The position numbers and the translations under genes are program-made. The notes beneath the pieces are model-generated. The model had not been told where the DNA came from and did not search any database. It saw only the letters and a list, made by a program, of their open reading frames with translations. A stretch of DNA of 64,000 bases from contig NC_030993.1 of assembly GCF_000149955.1 (NCBI RefSeq), positions 1,852,081-1,916,080 of the forward strand, read 5' to 3'. Of this stretch, positions 56,598-64,000 are shown piece by piece (positions within the stretch are counted from its first letter, which is position 1; every line of letters begins with the position of its first letter). The stretch comes from Fusarium oxysporum f. sp. lycopersici 4287 (lineage: Eukaryota; Ascomycota; Sordariomycetes; Hypocreales; Nectriaceae).

Positions 56598-59500
56598 TCA
56601 GGTTAGGCACAGAGTTTCCTCTTCTGCTTCGAGGACCTTTGCAACAAGGTGTTCCCACCAAGGGTACCTCTTACCGATAGCTTTGGGGAGAGCAGTTGGA
56701 TCTCGTGGGATTTGTACTTCTTTGTCAATCCACCCCCAGATGCGCAAAAGCGCGCCGTATAAGGGGGGGACGCTCTGAGGTGACAGGTAATTAGCCCCTA
56801 ATTCTGCAACTAGAGTAGGTAATGTTGGGTGCAGTAGACCTGGGCAAGAGCAGAACCAGCCTGCGTCTTGCCATAGATTACTAAAAATGGGAGGTTTGCG
56901 TTTCTTTCTTTTGCACTTACACTGCGGACTGGCGTTTGAACCACTTGTTCGAACCAATCCATTGAAACATCCTTGTGTACAGGTTCAGTAGCGAGTAAGC
57001 CCAGGAAAAACACTGGTAATAGGGGTGCTTGAGCTGTAAAGTGAGACCCCGATGTAGGCATAATTCGTATGCAACGGGCAAGATCATCAAGATTGGCAAG
57101 AACTTCCGGGTGATTTCGAGGCAGCCTAATGGAAGGTTCAGTCAGCGAGCGTTCTTGCCACTGTCGTTAACGCAAGTTAGGATAGGGTGGCAGGGAAAGC
57201 AGGTAGTGTCAGTGTTGAGCCGGCAGAGGGGGAAGGAGTGAGTTGAGCTGTTGCAAAATCAACGCCCATTATCCCCATGGATCTCCAACTTCCTTCTTCT
57301 TGCCCACTTCTCTCCCTCCTAGGACCTTTTCTTCCCCTTTATCGCATATTCATACCTCAGAAGACGACATTGATAATAAATAATTGCGGCGATCCTCCAT
57401 GCCTCAGCTGTAACCTCGGTCATGATTTGATTCGAATCGATTATCACTTCGTCTGCTTTGTCGCGCACCCAGTCTATCGTTGGAGGGTACTTTCGAGCCA
57501 GCTCCCAGTCTTTGCCCTCACGGCTCCATTGGCGCATTTCTGATAGTTCGCGCAAGAGAAATTTTGCCGTGATTGGAACGATGGTGGATTCGGGCTCTTG
57601 CTGCAATCGACCTGCACAATACGTTACTTGGCTCATAAGATGCAACAGTTTCTTCGAAAAGCCACATCCTCCATGTATTTCGAACATATCCTTCTCTGTT
57701 CCATAGAGGAGCCAGCTGAACCTGCCTGCTTCAGTCTCAGGGTTAAAAGTCTCTGGTGATGGAAGGGCCATCATAGGTTGAGCGAGAATCACTGCCCGGC
57801 CAACGATGATTGATTGAGAGATGCGAAGCTCGTTGTACTGGACGTTGTTGTTTTTCCAGTAGCGAGCACCAGGGTCTGTTGCTTGCAGAAAGTATTCGCC
57901 TTGCCTGAATCCCTCCAACCATCGTGGGTTGTACGGCTTCTTGAGTCGTCGTTCCGTGAGGACAATCTAAATACCAGTCAGGTCACTTCACAACAACGAA
58001 GGCGCACGACCACCAATCCTGCAGCGACATCATACATACATCCTGCATTGAAAGAAGCACGGCCATGGTGATGACCTCCTGCCCTTTACCATTTTCCCTG
58101 CTTTCAGGTGCATTGAGGAGTGTGCTGAAATATTGATCTGCTGTGACATATCGCTGATTGATCCGCTGTCGGATGCGCTCATCCGGTATATAATCATAGA
58201 TGTACACCCCGGCAAGACTCTGAATAGCGTGGAGAATACCTTCGTTCTTATGCATCGGCGCCAGATCCTTTAACCACAGGTTTGTGTTGCTAAGCACACT
58301 CCTTCCTGGACACCAGTTCTTGATATCTACCGAGTGGTGAGCAAACGCTTGTTCAAACCCCATAGCGCTGATAAGCACGTTTCAAAGACTTACAGAACTC
58401 AAACAATCGTCTGTCGATATGATCCATTTTTGCTTGGAATCCGAACTGAGGAGGCAGCATTTTTGGGTCACCAGCTACCAGGATTTGTGAAGTGTCTTGA
58501 ACGGAAACTGGAGAACCTGCCATCAATATCGGTGATGAAGTACTTCCCCATCCTCCCTCTAGGTCCATGGGCGAAATAGTCCCATTTGGCGCGGAAGACA
58601 CGGCAGGCCCAGGGTTAACCAGAGTTATTATGGTTGGAGTGCGACCAGCAGTGTGCGATCGCGTTACGTTGGACGTTATGTCCTCAACGTCATCCTCTGG
58701 TGGGAGTGGTACAGGGCCAGACGGTCGTCTCGACGGAGCTCGCGAAGGCCAGTTGAATTTAACATACCCATTCACCTGTCCATTCTCAGGGCGAGCATAG
58801 CGAGGATAGGCAGACACAATCAGTCGGTCCTCATTCGCGGTGAACGGACTTACAACGAGCCCTTCTACTGGTGCCAGGCCTCTCTTCTTCGAGTCTTGCG
58901 GTTCGACAGCCCGCTCTGGAAGAGCATCGTGCACCGCAGGCAAGAGGCGAGGCAGTCGCTGGGCCTGAGAGCGAGGTGGCTCAGGTTGAGGTTCAGGTTG
59001 AGGTGCTGTGGCTACCTGAAGATTCAACGCAGGCTGGGGTGCTGAATGGAACGTCAGCTCACGGACTTGATAGTCTACCATAGCATGATCGGGTCGACGG
59101 GTAGTTTTGATATTCTCGGCAGGAATTGGAACAAAGTCGGGAACATGATGGATGAAAGATGGATTCTCAGTCGGATTGTGCAACGGGATGAGGGTGGGAG
59201 TAAGAGCGGGGTGGGTGGGTGCAACATGTTCTCTCTCATCTCCTTTCTGCCCATGGTTACACCTCTCTCATCGGAGACCCATCTGACTTCAAGATCCTCC
59301 ACAGGGATTTGACAGGGACAACAGGTCAGAGTTAGGATCTGAAGAGTTTCCGAGAAGGCAGAGCCATAAGGAAAGGTGGGTGAGGTGAGGGGGATAGTGA
59401 GTGACAACAGGTTCACTTCCTTACCTGTAAAAGCTGGGGCCCACGAATTGCCAAGGTCCTCGGGAAGGTTGAATAGGACCTCTGAGGGAGACGATACTCC

Positions 59501-59671
59501 CGTTGTCATGGGCCATGTATTTTCGAATAAAGGGACATCAGTAACCAGGGATGCGTCAGCGCTGTCGGAGTCCCTGATGCTAGATGTGGCTATATTCAGT
59601 GGGATCGCATCGTCTTGTCGCGCGTATTTGACGCGCTTCACCGGACGGACTGATTCTGGTGAACTCTCCAT
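56598..59671 (-). CDS. Fungal_trans_2 (PF11951-type) transcription factor, zinc cluster not visible
   Basis: Probable transcriptional regulator of the large fungal family. Exons on the minus strand are 59671-59425, one whose 5' end is unresolved near 59185 and which ends at 58394, then 58326-58040, 57966-57356, 57125-56921 and 56774-56598. Every junction from 58394 onward keeps frame. The regulatory domain reads LFEFYIKNWCPGRSVLSNTN, SLAGVYIYDYIPDERIR, ITMAVLLSMQDIVLTERRLK, RWLEGFRQGEYFLQATDPGA, IHGGCGFSKKLLHLMSQVTY, AEAWRIAAIIYYQCRLLR, and the C-terminus WWEHLVAKVLEAEEETLCLT. The N-terminal half is Pro/Ser-rich and disordered. No Cys6 zinc cluster is visible in any frame between about 59075 and 59900. 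Either it has been lost, it is disrupted by sequence errors, or a short upstream exon was missed. Roughly 770-800 residues. The splice path between 59425 and about 59185 needs cDNA. Confidence 0.82.
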
Positions 59672-61477
59672 TTGGACCGCTCGTTGCAGGGAACGCCGGG
59701 GACAAGTCCGATGGGCCGTGCTATAGTTAATCGGAGAGATGAGAGAACAAGACCTTACAGTACGATGGTTTCGGAGTCAGCCGGATCAGAACACCACGGA
59801 AGGCCAGCGGCAGCGGGCGGCGGTAACAAGTAGCGATGCCAGACGTTTGATGATCAGAGCCGCCGGGCCCCAGGGGGGACGCACAACCGTTGCGGCGCGT
59901 CGAACTGAGAGCCTATTGATGAGATACCAGTAGAGTGGTTCGCTTCAAGGCAAAGAACCACGCCTACCGAGAGTGGGTTTTTGGAGTGTGAACCGCCGGG
60001 ATAGCGGGGGCGAAAGGAGACAACAAGAAGCGAAGAGGAAACAGTTCAACCGAGGGACCAGCGGAGGGGTGTTGAAGCAAAGTCAAGAAGACCGGAAGGT
60101 CATGGCGTGAGATAAGTCTGGGGAGAGTACCTGCATTAAAAGGGACGTTGACCACCTGTGCTACTCTCTGCCTCGCTAGAAGCAGTTTGGACTTTTAACT
60201 AAAGAGATGTCTAGGAGCTGTTAGAAACATTAAGGTCAATGGTTGGATTGCAGGCCTCCCCACTTGGAACCTGACGAGCTTAAAGCCCTTAACACAAGGG
60301 AAAGAGAGTGCTTCTCCAATAGCTAGCAGGACGCCGCCTCACGATATTAGAAGCAGTACCGCCTAGTCACGATCGGTAGGGCGGGCAACCTGAAGGCGAA
60401 TCTCACCCACCGTTGCCTCACGCGCCTTACGCGCCTGCTGCCGCCGTCAAGATAGAGCCAGGGAGGGGATGAAAGGACTGAGCAGGTGTGGCGGCCCATC
60501 GATGTGATGGGGGCCTGGCCTTCCAGGGTCAAGGACCAGGGGTTTACTTACGAGGTCCAAGACGGGTTTTTAGCGGCAGGAAAAAAACGCCATGGCGCAC
60601 CTCCCAACTTAATCACCCGCCCTTGCTTCTTCGGGGTTAAGAGGGCCAGCCGGTCTAGCAAGGGCACAGTCAAGATGATCCTTGACAGGAGACACAAACA
60701 ACGGGGCCAGAGTCCAGTGCCAACAATACTACAAACGGTGCTCGGTACATCCTGTGATACGGACTGCGGCAGCCCCCATACGCATTAGCGTTACCTTGAC
60801 TCAGTTGTCTCTTTTCCCCCAAGCTTGTTGTCTCTTGTCTCGTCACTTATTGCTCACGCGAAAAAGCTGTGCTTGTGCCCGGCACCGCGTGTCTTGCCTC
60901 TCTACCGGCCTCATAAGGAGCAAGTTCCAAGAGACTGACCGAAGAGACCACAACATTCATTTTGTCGACCCGACGTTGGGTGTTTGCGGACCAAAAACGT
61001 AGGACACTCACCAAGCAGATTCTGTGACTTTTGTCTTTCGCCTCTCAGCACCGGCTTCTAGGCCTGAATACCACACAAACCCGCGCATGGTATTCTCCGA
61101 CGGTTACGCTACATGCTGCCCTCCTTTGACCGACGCATGCGCATCTTTTTCTTTTCTTCTGTCTTAGAAGCGCAACCGCGAACCCTAGGCGGACGGATAG
61201 ACAGTTCCTGACAGCCATTTCCCCCTCCCCCTCGGTCGCCCCAAAATTTTGCCTTCCCGCCGCCGCCGCGCCGCGCCGGTCCGGAGCCCTTCGTTAGCTT
61301 CCGTGCCACAACAATTTGCAACACGCTACTGCTAGGTCCCGCGTGGTTGGTCGAAGCTCTAAGCATAGTACAGAGTACATACCTACGTACAGTACTATAG
61401 GTGCATACTCACATATCAACGCCTACTGCCAGCGATCTCAATAGTACAGAAAGAGGTACAGATACTACTGTACCATC
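59672..61477. other. Intergenic region between divergent regulator and zinc-finger genes
   Basis: Upstream region of two divergent putative regulators. The frame upstream of 59671 stays open to about 59720 and encodes one Cys-containing basic segment, possibly a lost exon. The 61170-61300 stretch is very GC-rich and C-rich. No supported gene or RNA. Confidence 0.5.
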
Positions 61478-62523
61478 ATGTCAATTCCATCATCTGCACT
61501 CGTCTTTGAGTCAGGGATCAATACAATCCCCAGCAATACTATGGAGCCCAATTCTCTGGATGCCCTTGTCCGGGTCCAGTTGGAGACTGTTTCCAGGGAG
61601 TTGGCAGCAAAGGCAAAGTTTACTACAAATGTTTCATCGCCTGAACAACGTCAAAATATCATCAACGATGTGGGAGAATATCTTACTCAGACCGCCCAGA
61701 TGTGGCTTTCTTTGACAGATAAATTGGTGACGGGACCTCATGTAGCGATAGCTGCAGAGGAGGCGCACGAGCTGTCCTACAATAAGACGCACATGGCGGA
61801 CTTGCAGCCCATGGCTACAATGGACATGAACATCAGCAAGCTTGGGTAAGTTTCTAAACCAATCGTATTATATCATGGCTCATCCATTCTGGCAGCAAGA
61901 TCCGTGATCTGGCAGAAAAGTTCTCTGAAGACGTACAAGAAGTCTGGCGACGGACACCTGAACCTGGAGGAGTTTTGTCTGCACCAACTTACCACACAGT
62001 CTCTTCCTTCCCTGCTATTAAATCTGAAGCTTCAGGCTGGAGCCGGTCATTCTCCGGAGGCAATAACATGGATGGTGGAACTCGCGAAAGCCAGAGAGCT
62101 ATGCTAGCATCTCGAAGCACTGATGACGCTCCATCACCTGGTGGGAACCTATCCATTTCAGAAGACTCAGGGGATGACGAAGATGAACAATTCAGCAAAA
62201 TCGACATGGACGCTCTTAAACAGAGAGGCAAAGGCTCGTACTATTGTCCCTTGGGACATCGCTGCGACAAGGGCGGTGTTGATAAGGAGGGGAAACTTGT
62301 GGTCTTTGATCGAAATTCTTCTTTTGCGTATGCTTATGCTTATCACCCCGAGTTGCTGGTTTAAACTGACCCCTGTCACAGACAACACTGTAACAAGCAT
62401 CGGAAACCTTGGCGGTGCGATGTTCCTGGGTGCCCGAATCCACCCAAGAAACGCAAGTTCGCCCGCCGAGACGGACTTGAAAGACATAAATTGACGGTCA
62501 AGCATCGCGTTATTACATCTTGA
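61478..62523 (+). CDS. C2H2-like zinc-finger protein
   Basis: Likely nucleic-acid-binding protein of unknown target. Exons are 61478-61845, 61896-62327 and 62382-62523, giving 313 residues. The N-terminal 120 residues are helical without a recognised domain, followed by a Ser/Asp-rich linker (SEDSGDDEDEQF). The C-terminus, completed by splicing at 62327/62382, carries two atypical fingers. The first is C-x5-C starting CPLGHRC, with its His pair in AQHCNKH; the second is CDVPGC with RDGLERHKLTVKH, preceded by a basic PPKKRKFARR. Intron donors are GTAAGT and GTATGC. An alternative start is the in-frame ATG at MEPNSLDAL. It is transcribed away from the Fungal_trans_2 gene. Function not assigned. 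Confidence 0.82.
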
Positions 62524-64000
62524 GGCCCTAGTCACGAGCTTCATCTTGTGCTTTGATGGGCTGCGTGACCTTGACCGGTCAATTCCCTTACATTCGGAGA
62601 CTTGTCTTTGATTGGGGGAGATATGGCCGGTGAAAATAAACCATGCGGCTGATGCAAACCCGAGAAGCACGAACCAATAATGATGCGCCAAGGGTTTCTC
62701 TGCCACTCATAGGTCCATCCGCCAGCAGTTGAACGTTGCACGAAATCATGGAAATTGATTCGGACCTACATGGCCTCAGTTGCGTGCAAGTTACAATACG
62801 AGCATAGCATGACTGGCCTCTCAGCGGAGCTTGCCTAATGACGCATCATTCGCATGAACACAGGAAAGATAGTCGGAATTCTTTTTATCACGGCATAATT
62901 GCTGGTCAATAAGCGACCGCCCAACCTTGTGTGGAGTTGAACTAGTTTTGTATCTGAAAGGAATGATGCAACCACCTGTAAGCTGGCACATCACCGGTCA
63001 GAGTCGCCAAACAAACAATCATTACATATGCAGTTAGCCTTCGGGCAAGATGCATGAAACCTTTTTGCAATAATTTTTAGGACATCCTTCTCAAGAGAGA
63101 AGCAGCCGGCTCACAGGTACCACAGTTAGCAGTTGAGATGGACATGGTAGGCCTCAACGACTAGAAAGGATGGAATGATCCACCGACGCGGCATCTCAGT
63201 CACAGATCTACCCGTGCCTACAGGGCCAAGACGGACGGCAGCATGGGAAATTTCAGAAATGCATTGTCATTTTGATTACACGGGTCTGCTGGCTGCCTAT
63301 AAGTCGTACGACAGGGCCACGCATTCAGAACGTTCGAGAAAAGGGAGGTACAGCCACGTATGAGAATGAAACAGGCCGAGGTCTCATAAGAGCACTGGTA
63401 CAAGCTGTCGGTTCCCGTGCAAGAGGCACTTGATCAGGCAAAGAGGTTTGCTAGAGTACGTACAAATACAGTACTAGGCTGGGCTGCCGACTGCGAGAAG
63501 CGGGTGGCTTTCCCAAACTCGTGGGAAGCTGGCCACAGATGACTTGCAGACATACGATCTCATACTGCAGCAATGTGACACTTCATTTTCCGGGTGCTTT
63601 CAGAGCTTCTAGGGACTGGTGAAATTCTATCATTCTTCTCTGGGGCGGCCCTAGACGATGATCCCGGCACTAGGGCCATTTGTTGGGCATGCACCCTAGC
63701 GATCAACATGCGGACCAGCCAGTTGGAAACAGCAATTGTGAGAAAATCGTATATCGGTATGTACGGTGACGAGAGCCTTGACCAACTCTCAAGTAGCAGC
63801 GGCGCTGTGATTCGAGATCGTGGGCAGGCAGATAGTAGCATCTCAAACACTACCTACACAATGGCATGATGAATTTTGGACTCGGCAAAACGATCCGATC
63901 TCACTGACCAATCTACCTTTTCCCCACAAACATTTCCCATTGACTTCTCGACTCCAGGCAAAGGGAAACAGACTTGGTGCAACCCTTAGTGGCGCACGTG
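62524..64000. other. Right-hand region without supported gene
   Basis: Short frames only; the longest (63594-63869, 91 codons) has no recognisable domain. The stretch after about 63870 is C/T- and A-rich and could be the leader of a gene beyond the right edge. Confidence 0.45.

Noticed and set aside
63594..63869. Plus-strand frame of 91 codons near the right edge
   Set aside because: No domain and no supporting splice context; a matching minus-strand frame overlaps it.
1..64000. CRISPR arrays, viral insertions or bacterial-type operons
   Set aside because: No regularly spaced repeats, no viral gene families and no polycistronic coding layout were seen; all genes look like standard spliced fungal genes.

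Overview
The window reads as chromosomal DNA of a filamentous ascomycete (Sordariomycetes, Hypocreales), most likely a Fusarium. The reasons are short introns (about 50-110 nt, GTRNGT donors, CTRAC-type branch sites), monocistronic genes on both strands, long 5' leaders, and proteins typical of this group (CreC, a Vivid-type LOV protein, a Clr5-domain protein, a Fungal_trans_2 regulator). The species is inferred from remembered family features, not from a search. The sequence is a draft assembly with four N gaps (17202-17376, 39683-40078, 48246-48397, 51867-51989).

Layout. 0-11 kb: proteasome lid subunit RPN7 (minus, cut by the left edge), mRNA cap guanine-N7 methyltransferase (plus, with a local frame break), mitochondrial Rho GTPase GEM1/Miro (minus) and WD40 protein CreC (plus, nine exons including a 5-nt first exon). 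11-25 kb: a 5-kb gene-free stretch, a CreD/Rod1-type arrestin (plus, split by a gap), an Slm1/2-like BAR-PH protein (plus) and a Clr5-domain protein (plus). 24.9-26.2 kb: a minus-strand, protein-gene-free tract. 26.7-36.5 kb: an Fpg/Nei-type DNA glycosylase, RIB3, COQ3, a GPI-type serine carboxypeptidase and the SUMO ligase NSE2/MMS21. 38.8-47.1 kb: a Vivid-like blue-light receptor, an ataxin-10/Ctr86-like protein with a long His/Asp tract, and methylthioadenosine phosphorylase. 47.1-55.1 kb: an 8-kb gene-poor interval. 55.1-62.5 kb: an EasF/EgtD-type methyltransferase convergent with a Fungal_trans_2 regulator, then a C2H2-like zinc-finger protein.

Main discovery. The apparently empty 24.9-26.2 kb tract can be read on the minus strand as a spliced non-coding host gene. 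It has six small introns, and each carries one box C/D snoRNA candidate. Five have 9-12 nt guides that match universally conserved rRNA. By guide and D'-box register they correspond to yeast snR78 (25S Um2421), snR76 (Cm2197), snR75 (Gm2288), snR74/human U27 (18S Am28) and snR73 (25S Cm2959). A sixth sits in the snR77 position with an unusual guide. The order is that of the yeast snR78-snR72 polycistron, but packaged one per intron as in animal UHG/gas5 genes.

The genes are mostly unrelated housekeeping functions. Two functional links are visible: CreC and a CreD-like arrestin, both from the carbon-catabolite-repression ubiquitin pathway, lie 5 kb apart; and the methyltransferase and its convergent regulator could form a small regulated pair. 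Local indels in the cap methyltransferase and beside the first gap suggest that base-level assembly errors are present.
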